From assembly GCA_025642065.1 (NCBI GenBank), contig JAODUP010000833.1, positions 113,718 through 177,717 on the forward strand: a stretch of DNA of 64,000 nt, written 5' to 3'. The DNA is from Paralvinella palmiformis. Lineage: Eukaryota; Annelida; Polychaeta; Terebellida; Alvinellidae. Below, one piece after another: positions 25,601 through 32,305 of the stretch. Under the pieces are notes generated by a model. The model was not told the DNA's origin. It worked only from the letters and a program-made list of their open reading frames with translations, and searched no databases. Numbering within the stretch: position 1 is the stretch's first letter; each line of letters starts with the position of its first letter. The position numbers were made by a program, and so were the translations under genes.

Positions 25601-25787
25601 CAGGCAAGAAAATAAACCCGATTATCGCTCACAAGTGGTCCTTTAATAAGTAAGACACAATCTGACTTACAGCCATCACCTGGTAGCTTTCTTCCCGTTT
25701 TATTTAATTAGTTAAACAGTAAGCACATTGATAAATCAGATATACCTTGTGTGACGCTGAAAGACGAATATCAACTCCATGTGCCAT
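3131..25787 (-). CDS. SMYD5: SMYD5, SET and MYND domain-containing protein 5 (12 coding exons, 382 aa)
   Basis: Lysine methyltransferase of the SMYD family. Known family members methylate histone H4 and ribosomal protein eL40; S-adenosylmethionine is the donor. I assembled it from 12 minus-strand exons joined at GT-AG junctions with consistent phase: 25746-25787, 19825-20073, 18512-18633, 16714-16783, 16060-16164, 15161-15223, 13724-13794, 13308-13414, 9055-9111, 4370-4464, 4048-4118, 3131-3227. Domains in order: SET start with GRGLF at 15-19; a MYND-type zinc cluster with Cys52, 55, 93, 96, 101, 105, His114 and Cys118; second SET part with NHSC at 297-300 and EILISYLD at 328-335 (Tyr333 the expected catalytic tyrosine); post-SET Cys358, 360 and 363. 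The tail is short and acidic. Residue-by-residue resemblance to vertebrate SMYD5 is strong throughout, but the protein is shorter (human about 418 aa) because both ends are shorter. It is transcribed away from P5CS. No frameshift or stop was seen. Confidence 0.95.
4048..4118 (-). CDS. SMYD5: SMYD5 coding exon 11
   Basis: Encodes residues 328-350. EILISYLD carries the catalytic-site tyrosine, followed by [11 protein letters not shown]. Acceptor CTTCCAG, donor GTAACT. Confidence 0.94.
4265..4332. repeat. Compound CACG/CA/GA microsatellite
   Basis: (GCAC)n, then (CA)n, then (GA)n, 40 bp from SMYD5 exon 10 in intron 10. Confidence 0.95.
4370..4464 (-). CDS. SMYD5: SMYD5 coding exon 10
   Basis: Encodes residues 296-327: the NHSC motif of the SET catalytic core followed by EPNAEVSFP and ALRDIAAEE. 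Acceptor CCCGTAG, donor GTAAAT. Confidence 0.94.
4955..5085 (-). repeat. tRNA-like SINE head relic
   Basis: Minus strand carries GTTAGGGTGGTGAACTAGAA and CACGGTTCGAATCC, a box A/box B pair at tRNA-like spacing. Body not traced. Confidence 0.4.
5404..5590 (-). mobile_element. SINE-A copy (tRNA-derived)
   Basis: Minus-strand head CGTGGTCTAGCGGTAGCGTG and GTTCGAATC, then the CGCTCGGCCCATTTAGCC body and a CATCAATCATC tail. Full length; in SMYD5 intron 9. Confidence 0.85.
5905..6375 (-). repeat. Possible dispersed repeat with TATATAGCGCC start
   Basis: TTATATAGCGCCTTCAGTCG at 5917 resembles TTATATAGCGCCCTATATAA at 15661 and TTCTATAGTGCTAATATCCA at 39781. The rest (to 6375) has no coding potential that I recognise. 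Weak. Confidence 0.35.
9055..9111 (-). CDS. SMYD5: SMYD5 coding exon 9
   Basis: A 57-nt microexon encoding residues 277-295: [18 protein letters not shown], leading into CNHSC. Acceptor ATTCAG, donor GTAAGT. A long AC/AT/GC tandem repeat begins within about 160 bp on the intron-8 side. Confidence 0.93.
9262..9612. repeat. Minisatellite of three ~115-bp units with nested AC/AT/GC tracts
   Basis: Each unit holds AATTTAAATAAAATATACA (or a one-base variant), then (ACT)n and GTTATTA-like, then (AC)n, (AT)n and CGCGCGC. Units start near 9278, 9393 and 9516. It lies in SMYD5 intron 8, within 160 bp of the exon 9 acceptor. Confidence 0.85.
9719..9902. repeat. Two AT microsatellites
   Basis: (TA)n at about 9719-9752 and 9878-9902. 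Confidence 0.9.
10284..10645 (-). mobile_element. SINE-B copy 1
   Basis: Same tRNA-headed element as at 27412-27757: head TGGCCTAGCGGTTAAG and GGTTCGAACCC near 10570-10640, body running to 10284. It has a roughly 20-bp extra stretch in the body. It lies in SMYD5 intron 8. Confidence 0.85.
10946..11600 (-). pseudogene. LINE (non-LTR retrotransposon) endonuclease-reverse transcriptase remnant
   Basis: The minus-strand frame 11482-10946 starts in the endonuclease C-terminus ([20 protein letters not shown]) and runs to the adW-like [10 protein letters not shown] region. It then jumps to reverse transcriptase [31 protein letters not shown] and [14 protein letters not shown]. The part between LLVPSFP and QKAFERV is missing, so an internal deletion has removed RT motifs 1-2. 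The upstream part is in another frame. In SMYD5 intron 8. Confidence 0.8.
13190..13262 (-). repeat. tRNA-like SINE head relic
   Basis: Minus-strand CTTCGTGGCTTAACTGGTAG followed by a tRNA-like stretch, close to SMYD5 exon 8. No clear box B. Confidence 0.35.
13308..13414 (-). CDS. SMYD5: SMYD5 coding exon 8
   Basis: Encodes residues 241-276 plus one base of codon 277, including ISRWV and [13 protein letters not shown]. Acceptor CTTCCTAG, donor GTTTGT. Confidence 0.92.
13724..13794 (-). CDS. SMYD5: SMYD5 coding exon 7
   Basis: Encodes residues 218-240 plus two bases of Ser241: [20 protein letters not shown], matching the vertebrate [20 protein letters not shown]. Acceptor ATTTCAG, donor GTGGGT. 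Confidence 0.93.
13939..13984. repeat. AT microsatellite
   Basis: (TA)n in SMYD5 intron 6, about 145 bp upstream (gene sense) of the exon 7 acceptor. Confidence 0.95.
14883..15129. mobile_element. hAT-like MITE, copy 1
   Basis: Ends GGGCATGAGAGT and ACTCTCATCCCTG are inverted repeats. The body shares AAATCCTGAAATGGAGGAAA and GACTACTTGAGTGG with 50116-50284. In SMYD5 intron 6. Confidence 0.6.
15161..15223 (-). CDS. SMYD5: SMYD5 coding exon 6
   Basis: Encodes residues 197-217 (ends [13 protein letters not shown]), matching the vertebrate LFTEALYEEAV helix. Acceptor TTCTTCAG, donor GTAAGC. Confidence 0.92.
16060..16164 (-). CDS. SMYD5: SMYD5 coding exon 5
   Basis: Encodes residues 162-196, including [19 protein letters not shown] and HKLLG, part of the helical insert between the two SET halves. 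Acceptor TTCTAG, donor GTAGAT; phase 0 at both ends. Confidence 0.93.
16592..16623. repeat. TG microsatellite
   Basis: (TG)n downstream of SMYD5 exon 4 in intron 4. Confidence 0.95.
16714..16783 (-). CDS. SMYD5: SMYD5 coding exon 4
   Basis: Encodes residues 138-161, with the SMYD5-specific [20 protein letters not shown] segment. Acceptor TTTTCAG, donor GTAAAT. Confidence 0.95.
16828..16915. mobile_element. Short foldback MITE
   Basis: CAGTCTAACCTGC at the left and AGACAGGTTGAACT at the right are inverted. The centre contains paired AAACGGCCACTT / AAGTGGCGTTTA. About 88 bp. Confidence 0.45.
17655..18090 (+). repeat. Dispersed repeat, copy 1
   Basis: Related in inverse orientation to 23215-23535: AGCTGTCAGATTTATGTAAA, GGTTAAGATCA, and AAATCATATTAT near the right end. 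A short relative of the left part is at 18370-18480. In SMYD5 intron 3. Confidence 0.55.
18512..18633 (-). CDS. SMYD5: SMYD5 coding exon 3
   Basis: Encodes residues 98-137 plus two bases of codon 138. It supplies the remaining MYND ligands Cys101, Cys105, His114 and Cys118, then the KLQEAW segment. Acceptor TTGCAG, donor GTATGT. Confidence 0.93.
19825..20073 (-). CDS. SMYD5: SMYD5 coding exon 2
   Basis: Encodes residues 15-97, phase 0 at both ends. It holds the SET GRGLF motif, then [17 protein letters not shown] and the first MYND cysteines (52, 55), and ends at the CQHCQ cysteine pair (93, 96). Acceptor CCTAG, donor GTGAGC. This is the most clearly recognisable SMYD5 exon. Confidence 0.95.
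20717..20897 (-). mobile_element. SINE-A copy
   Basis: Minus-strand full-length copy: head near 20880, tail with GTAAAACACC near 20720. Its body has lost part of the GGTCGCTCGGCC stretch. It is in SMYD5 intron 1. Confidence 0.8.
21712..21925 (-). repeat. Dispersed repeat, copy in SMYD5 intron 1
   Basis: Inverse copy of 54661-54897. Shared segments include TGCCAACATTTGAAAATTG, CTTTTTTCATTTAATCAGAT and GTCTGCACTTTCAGTAC. Confidence 0.7.
23215..23535 (-). repeat. Dispersed repeat, copy 2
   Basis: Inverse relative of 17655-18090, with TTTACATAAATCTGACAG at one end and ATAATATGATTTAA at the other. In SMYD5 intron 1. Confidence 0.55.
23562..24259 (-). pseudogene. PHD-finger and FLYWCH-like transposon-type ORF remnant
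   Basis: The minus-strand frame 24259-23900 has a PHD-type zinc finger (CIVC, CDVC, CHISC, WLCDHC). After a frameshift or stop, 23864-23562 encodes [20 protein letters not shown] and [15 protein letters not shown], which resembles a FLYWCH zinc finger start. This pairing is found in proteins of MULE-like transposons; no transposase domain follows here. It is intronless and sits inside SMYD5 intron 1. Confidence 0.6.
24717..24903 (+). mobile_element. SINE-A copy
   Basis: Plus-strand full-length copy: CCGTGGTCTTAGCGGTAGCG head, GTTCGAATCCC box B, GTCGCTCGGCCCATTTAGCC body and AACATCAATCATCATC tail. In SMYD5 intron 1. Confidence 0.85.
25078..25152 (+). repeat. Short tandem motif GGGCGARRTGTCC, four copies
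   Basis: Copies near 25079, 25098, 25112 and 25139: GGCGAAATGTCC, GGGCGAAGTGTC, GGGCGAGATGTCC and GGGCGAGGTGTCC. In SMYD5 intron 1. Confidence 0.7.
25746..25787 (-). CDS. SMYD5: SMYD5 coding exon 1
   Basis: Encodes residues 1-14 ([14 protein letters not shown]) and ends in a GTATAT donor. The next exon continues with GRGLF, matching the vertebrate segment before the SET GKGLF motif. The start codon is the only ATG in this exon. Vertebrates carry about 20 extra residues here, so a further upstream start or exon is possible. A SINE-B fragment lies about 125 bp upstream. Confidence 0.8.
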
Positions 25788-25911
25788 CCCAGTTTTGTTT
25801 ATTTTATATATCCGGGTGATGGCGCCACTCTCTTTTAAGTCTTTACAAAGTTTTCCAGCTGATCACTATTATTACCGTATTATTTATTACCAAAGACTAT
25901 TTATGAGAATC

Positions 25912-25967
25912 CCCAGGCTGTCGCTTATCTGGCACAGCCTCTATGTTGGAGTGGTTGACAAAACGTG
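25912..25967 (-). mobile_element. SINE-B 3' fragment
   Basis: Only the conserved body segment (AATCCCCAGGCTGTCGCTTA, CACAGCCTCTATGTTGGAGT) is present. It sits about 125 bp upstream of the SMYD5 start codon. Confidence 0.75.
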
Positions 25968-25984
25968 ACAATTATGTGTTTGAG

Positions 25985-26152
25985 TAATGCTTTGCATCTA
26001 TAATGGCAGCATGCATTGTATGCTTCACTGGGAGTTGAGATTGAGATGTGTGTTGGATTGGAACAGGTCGAGGTCAAGGATAATAATTGCGTAAAGCACC
26101 TTAGAACAGCTATCTAGCTGAATAGGGCACTATAAATGTCACATGCTAAACA
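25985..26152 (+). mobile_element. SINE-C, 5'-truncated copy
   Basis: Shares the GCATTGTATGCTTC, GGAACAGGTCGAGGTCA and GGGCACTATAAATGTCAC segments with 1240-1372. The tRNA head is missing. It lies upstream of the SMYD5 start. Confidence 0.65.
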
Positions 26153-26558
26153 ACTTAACTTATAAGTGAGGCAAAACATTTGACAAAAGGCACTTCCGTG
26201 GGATTAATCTATATATACACTGTAACAATGCTTTATTATTATTATATATATATAGTGGTGGGAAAAAGTTTTTGAACACCCAGTTTCTATTTTTTCATCA
26301 TCTTTGTTTAATAAGGTTGTTTATTTTTGAAATCATTTATTAAATGATATCTTTAAGAAACACATCAATGTGTTTTAGGCCATTTGTACATAAATTTGAC
26401 AGGAATATAGAATATTTAATATATATATTGCAATAACAGAAGTAACAATACCGTAATAACCATGTATAAAGACTTAACAAACATGAAAAATAATCACCAT
26501 GGATGGCAAATCACAATGAATATTAATTAAATAATACATGATTAGGATATTTCATAAG

Positions 26559-27191
26559 TCAATATTTGATTCGTAAGCCACGTGTATGCGTCAATGCCTG
26601 GATTCTCTTTGGCACGCTTTCAACTAGGCGTTTGTACTGTTTTAGCTTGATATTATTCCATTCATCGACCACAAACCTCCTTAGCTCTTGCATAATTCTT
26701 GGTTTACGTTCAGAAACTGCTGCCTTGATGATGCGCCACATATGTTCTATTGGACTCGTTTCCGGAGATTGTGCAGGCCAATCCAGAAGCTGGACTCCAT
26801 GCTCGTTCATTCAAGTCTTGTTAGCTCCCGAAGTGTAGCATTATCCTATTGGAAGATCCAATGCTGAGCACGTGGGCGATTGAAAAGAGCACGAGCTGAT
26901 GGGAGCATGTGATGTTCTAAAAATTTGACTATACTTGGGTGTATTCATCGTCCCGTCACAAACGGTTAGCTGTCCAACACCCCCAGCACTCATGCATCCC
27001 CAAGCCATTATGCTTCCTCTTCCATGTTTCACAGTTGCAACTGTGCAAGCAGGTACATATTCTTCCTCGCATATCCGTCGGATTCTGACATTTGCTCGGG
27101 TTGGATATAACTGGAGGCTGGACTCATCTGACCATATAATCTTTTCCCAGTGTGCTTGTATTCTGTTACACCCACTGACGATGTTCTTCAC
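26559..27191 (-). pseudogene. Tc1-type transposase catalytic region, broken
   Basis: Two frames of the same DDE transposase: 27191-26841 (WSDESSLQLY, MAWGCMSAGGVG) and 26810-26559 (SPIEHMWRIIK, then RFVVDEWNNI). They are separated by a stop codon and a frameshift. The neighbouring N-terminal helix-turn-helix part is at 27760-27891. Confidence 0.85.
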
Positions 27192-27411
27192 CCCACAGAC
27201 GTATCGCTCCTTTTTGTTTCTCCGCTATCAATGGGCTTTTTCTTGCAATACACGAATTGAAACAATGTTTCAAAAGTCGCCCACGAATTTTGGAGTGCCA
27301 AAAGGTTAGGTACTTGGACCAAGTAAGTATTGTTTGTATTCAAAACCAATTGGTGCGATATGTGGCCGACATAATTTGCTCTACCACTGTTATGCAGGTT
27401 TGGTTTGGTTT

Positions 27412-27757
27412 TGTTGTTCGGAGAGAATCCCCAGGCTGTCGCTTAATCAGCACAGCCTCTATGTTGGAGTGGTTGAGAAACCTCCTCCCCTACCACTCAC
27501 AGGGGAGCAGTACGGAAAGATGGAGCCGAAATAACCTGAGGGTGGTCACAGCCAGAGTGTTTTACTTCCTCAGGGGGATATTAACGTCCCCCTTTATTTT
27601 AAATAATTCAGTGGAATCGTCAGCCACCCACGATGTAGTGAGCCGAGAAATTAATCCCTGGAAAAGTTTCGACCTCTTACGGGGTTCGAACCTGTGACCG
27701 TTGGCACCAAGTGCCGGGTGCTTAACAGCTAGGCCACCGGAGCTCACTGTCTGACTC
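27412..27757 (-). mobile_element. SINE-B copy 2, inserted in the Tc1 element
   Basis: tRNA-derived head on the minus strand near 27750 (box A-like TGGCCTAGCTGTTAAG, box B GGTTCGAACCC) and a body ending near AACAACAAAACC at 27412. It is nearly identical to the copy at 10284-10645. Its insertion in the transposase gene shows that Tc1 is older. Confidence 0.85.
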
Positions 27758-29794
27758 CTAGATTTGTCTTTCAGACTACACAACTGCTGGAATCTTTTGA
27801 TGATCATCTTAGCTGTCGTGTGCCTACATCCGCATCTTGTAGCAATCTGACGATATCTACATCCCTCTTCGTGGAACACATGCATCTTCACACGGTTTGA
27901 GTACGGTATATGTTCCTCATCTTTGCCATTTGTATTTATAATACGAATATTCTTTTTATAATATTCCCTTTGTTGATAACCTAAAGCCTCAAAAATTGTG
28001 TTTTATATCCATATTCGTCTTTTTATAAATTTCATTCAATATGTCTCCAAAAAATACGTGATTTTACTTTTTTTAATTTATTAATTCTTTACAATATTAT
28101 TATTTATATCTTATTTAAACAACTCACTAAAATAGTTTTCTACAACAATACAGGTCGATTAGCACACACACTGAGATATGTGCATTATTTGGAAGAAACA
28201 CAAATTCTAGCCAGTGTTTAAAAACCTTTTCCACCACTGTATTTATATATATCCCAAACGTGTCACTAGAGTAAGATAAGTTTTTCATCCAACCAAAGAG
28301 CTGGTAAGGATATATACCAGAGTAAAAACTATTTATTTTAAACACGAAGGATTTTTTTTAAAATTTCTTATTGATAAACGTTATGCCGACAAAACTAGAA
28401 TTGACTTAAAGAATTAAGCGTTACTTGGTAGACAGTGTAAGCTAGGCATATATGTTGAGTCGTGATCCTTACGATCGTCATGTATTAAATATGTTATTGA
28501 TGTCATTTTAATGTTGATAAATGATGTTTTAATATGATATGTTTTTACCTAATATATTTGTGATTTGTTATATTTCAACCTTTTACAAAACTCATCTTTT
28601 CCACTATAGTCATCCCGTTAATTTTAATGTATGGTGCTGATTGCTTTATACAGATACAATATTGCTGAATAGTATGTATTTAGTGCATGTGTATTTAGGT
28701 ACTCTTATTTTGAAGGCTGAATAGAATACAAATATAAAAATTGCTAATACGTTGATACTAATAGACCTATTTCAAATTCTATATTTATCAAATTTAGAAT
28801 TAGTCCACATGAGCTAGATCTATGCACTGGGAATAATTCTACCATGGCTTTGTGGGGTATTAAGTTACAGACAATATACGTCTCTCACATTTAAAGTAGA
28901 AAGCTACGTAAAACAACTGTCATTTTGCGTTTTTCTTATTATAATCAAAACCCTTTTTTCATCCGGTCACCACAATTTGTAATGAATGACTGAATTTTAG
29001 AACGGAGTAGATCTAAATATTCAAGTACGTCTTCGATGTAATAAATTATGATGAGAACATTTATAGGTGTTGAATACTAAAAAGGTTTAGTTAGTTAAAT
29101 AGACTAATGAAATGTTATTAATTGCAACGATTTACGTCATGAGTTGTGTTACTGTTAAGATATTGTGATGATACTGGTGATGGTTATGTACTGGGCGATA
29201 ATATGATATTTGTCTCGATGGGTCAAATCCAACTTGCTACGGAGTTATTTGAGTTATTCATTATATAATGAGGAATATTTTTGTGATATTTTATACACAC
29301 AGAGAGTTCCTATTATGTCACAATATATAAATATTTATAAAAATGTACATTTGGGAACTGAAATCAGAAACGGCATCATATTTTGTTAGTAATGTGCCTT
29401 ATCAGGCTTATCACCTTATCGGCTTATGTGGGCGAGTCGCCGATACAATCTGAATCATCAATGTGTTGAATGTCAAGAATTGAGTGAGACTGAGACAACC
29501 TGTGTGGCGGCGGTAAACTATAGTAGGCAGTGCCTGCACGTACGTGAGCCGTACGTTTAGACCCGTAGTCGAATCGTATGGCACTTATTCTGCGCATGTG
29601 TATGCTTTTATTTCCAGTTACATGAGTTGTATTTTTAACCATTAATCAATTTAATGGCATTACATATTATTTGTGATATTTTCATTCTACTGTGATATTT
29701 ATTCTATAATAATGGTTGTATGTATATGATTTTGAATAAATAAAATCAATCAATCAATCAGGTGCATGATTTTAACATGTGAGCAGTATGTTTA

Positions 29795-30220
29795 CAGGGT
29801 TCATACAGATCCTTGAAAACCTGAAAAGATCTGGAATTTGAAAATTTGGATTTCAGGCCTGGAAAGTCCTGGAATTTTTGTAGCGGTCCTTGAAAGCCCT
29901 GGAATTTGGACATTCACAATTATCAATTTATTATAGATCTCTATTTCCTATTATAAGCATACAGGAATTCTGTGGTCACACTACTAATACAAACACTGAC
30001 TCGACATTTCAGTAGTAGTACTACTGAAATGTCGAGTCAGTGTTTGTATTAGTTTGATGTCAATCCACTGAGCTCCTGCTTTCATTGAAAATATGGGTGT
30101 ATGTTTTCGTGCATTAAGAGTTCACAAATTCTTTGAAAAGGTCCTGGAATTTGACATTGGAAGGTCATTGAAAATCCTGGAAAGTCATGGAATTTGAGAT
30201 GTCAAAATGTGTGAACCTTG
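29795..30220. mobile_element. hAT-like non-autonomous element containing a perfect palindrome
   Basis: Ends CAGGGTTCATACA (29795) and TGTGTGAACCTTG (to 30220) are imperfect inverted repeats of the hAT CAGNG type. The body repeats the phrase CCTGGAATTTG and its variants. It carries a 35-bp-arm palindrome at 29983-30053. No clear target duplication was seen. Confidence 0.65.
29983..30053. repeat. Perfect 35-bp inverted repeat with 1-bp spacer
   Basis: Arms ACTAATACAAACACTGACTC... and its exact complement, centred on G30018, with no mismatch by eye. It could form a long hairpin or cruciform. Confidence 0.9.
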
Positions 30221-30476
30221 ATTTAGTGCTCAGCTCTGTTCTATGACTATGAGCATTTACATTTAATGTCAGCCTTTACTTTATCATTGGTACATATTAT
30301 TTGTGATATAAAAAGTATGCATGTGCATGTTGATATACATAAGCTCTACAACTATGAGTTATACTGCAAAATTTAATAACCGTCAAAGCTGTACCATAGT
30401 AAAATGTCAGAATAGTTTTATTAACTAAATGAACAAACATAAATGATAATGCAAAGCACTGACCAATAGTCAAATA

Positions 30477-31129
30477 CTGTATATACTCGCATATAAGACA
30501 CACCTGTTTTTAGGACCCATAAACCCCCCTGGAGTTGAACCCATGCATAAGACTCACTAAGATCAGCAACATTGATTCAAAACCCAAACATTCATCATCA
30601 TCACTCTCTTCACTGAACATCTGTTTGTGTGTCATCATGTAGTTGCCTTCTTCATTGGAGTCAGTGTCAGATTTGTCATAATGTTCAGCCCACAATACAT
30701 CATCTACTGTGCCATATAAATCATTGCTGATAAAGCACTTCTTGAATGGTTTGGTAATGATGGCTTGGTTGATTTAATCCCAGGCCGTTTTCACCCACTG
30801 TGTGACGATAGGTAATGACAGCCGCTTCAGGTTGCCTGCTGCTGTGCATTCATTTCAATAATGCTGTTTGAAGTAGTATATTAGTCTTTGTGATTACATC
30901 ACTAATTAGAGCATCGATTAAATAATTATGGCGGTTATCACGATTAAGTTTGGATTTGAAAGACAACAGAGAAAACACACCTAATAAATTTGTTTATATA
31001 TTCATTATTAATGTTGAAAAACAATATTATTGTATTTCCCCCAAATTATGCAAAATATTACCTTCCCTTTTAGTATGACCTGCATATAAGACACACTCGA
31101 TTTTGACATAAATTGTGGAGTATATACAG
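30477..31129 (-). mobile_element. pogo-like DNA transposon remnant
   Basis: Inverted ends CTGTATATACTCGCATATAA and its complement TATATACAG at 31129, with TA on both sides. A minus-strand acidic segment near the left end (SEESDDDECLGFE, within 30510-30695) resembles transposase C-terminal acidic tails. Related to 47407-48411. Confidence 0.6.
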
Positions 31130-31919
31130 TAGTGAAATACAAGATCCAGGTTTATACATGGAATATATTATATACATAACACCTCCAAATTATATTTGTG
31201 TGCAAATTATAGTTTTAAACATTGGTATATAGGTCTATGTAGCCTAGTGATAGTATACTTGATATATATACATAGAACTTAATAAATATAAAACATTTTG
31301 TATAATAAAACTCACTAATTGTAAAATATATAAAGCAGAGAAAAACACACAAAGAACAATATAACCAGTTATTTTATCCCATTTTGTCCTGTGGATGCAG
31401 CAGTAACAAGATTTTGACAAAAATTAGATCCTTGTTAGCCATTTCAACGACATTAGGGCAGCACTTCCTGTGGGATTATATCACCCTGGAATTATCCTTG
31501 TACAGGTTGACTAACTTCTCTTGTCCATATTTGCTGTTGACAGTTTCTAAATCGGATCACTTTGAATACATCGCTCTAATCCCTAACTCCGCCATTATAG
31601 ATACGGCTCACTTACATGTAGACGCTTTGTAAATTATGGTCCCGTTTTTAGCATAACCACAAATATACATAGGCACCTTTTCAGTTTTGGTGGCTGTTCT
31701 TCTGTGTATTACCTTGAGCTCATATTGAGATGATATAGAAAAAATAAATCTGATGACCAGAAATTTATGAATTTTTGTAAGCTACCACCTTGACTTAATA
31801 GGGTATGAGCTTCATGGCATCTGATTGGCTAATGGTTAATGTTTACAAAACAGTAATCATGTGGTGTCTGTTCTCAGATAATTGGGAATAAATTACTTGC
31901 TTAGCATAAATGTAAGTTT

Positions 31920-32032
31920 GTTTCTAATTTCCAGGAGCTTGGTGCTGGGGTAGACGATCAGTCAAGCGCCAGATATGTGACATGAATTAGATTGAGTCCC
32001 GTCTTATTTCTACTGTAATTATTCCCATAAAA
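31920..32032 (+). promoter_or_regulatory. P5CS 5' untranslated region with a probable splice acceptor
   Basis: A pyrimidine-rich tract ending TTTCCAG at about 31934, some 100 bp before the ATG, looks like a 3' splice site. If real, the promoter lies further upstream beyond a 5' UTR intron. Inference only. Confidence 0.35.
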
Positions 32033-32305
32033 ATGGCACACGTTCCAATCTATGTTGGTGGTGTCTGTACAAGAAGTATACTATACAAGACTTGGACCAC
32101 TCTCGTTTGTGCTCAAAGCTCAGCAGCACTGAATGTCATAAAAAAGAATGCCCTGAGTACGTCGCCACTGGTACACAAAGCTGTTAACTCGCGTGCTGAG
32201 CTTCAGCTGGCTAGAAGGATTATCATTAAAGTTGGTAGCGCAGTGATAACTCGAGAAGAGGAATGTGGGCTAGGACTGAGTCAACTTGCTCATATCGTGG
32301 AACAG
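32033..32305 (+). CDS. ALDH18A1: P5CS coding exon 1
   Basis: Residues 1-91. It contains the presequence-like N-terminus and the start of the kinase fold ([13 protein letters not shown] with the phosphate-binding lysine). ATG context is AAAAATGG, and an in-frame stop lies upstream. Donor GTAATT. An acceptor-like TTTCCAG at about 31934 suggests that a non-coding exon lies further upstream. Confidence 0.93.

Larger units (their letters stand above)
20074..25745. other. SMYD5 intron 1
   Basis: Contains two SINE-A copies, two dispersed repeats, the PHD/FLYWCH remnant and the GGGCGA motif array. The remainder is AT-rich with no exon recognised. Confidence 0.7.
26251..28241 (-). mobile_element. Dead Tc1/mariner transposon, interrupted by a SINE
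   Basis: Terminal inverted repeats GTGGTGGGAAAAAG (left) and its diverged complement CTTTTCCACCAC (right, 28226-28237), each next to TA. Minus-strand transposase pieces: helix-turn-helix at 27760-27891 (EEGCRYRQIATRCGC), first catalytic Asp in IIWSDESS and KHGRGSIMAWGCMSAGGVG at 26841-27191, and DWPAQSPETSPIEHMWRIIK with the catalytic Glu at 26559-26810. A stop lies just before the second Asp (Q-stop-DNATL) and the frame shifts near 26840. SINE-B splits the gene at about 27412-27757. Not able to encode an active enzyme. Confidence 0.9.
25788..32032. other. Head-to-head intergenic region between SMYD5 and P5CS
   Basis: Both genes start outward from this 6.2 kb. It holds SINE-B and SINE-C fragments, the Tc1 element, a hAT-like element with palindrome, and a pogo-like element. 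Between 28242 and 29794 I see only AT-rich sequence with a few direct TGTGATATTT-like phrases. Promoters cannot be placed. Confidence 0.6.

Noticed and set aside
26935..27697. Plus-strand open frames of 124 and 146 codons
   Set aside because: Antisense to the Tc1 transposase and SINE-B.
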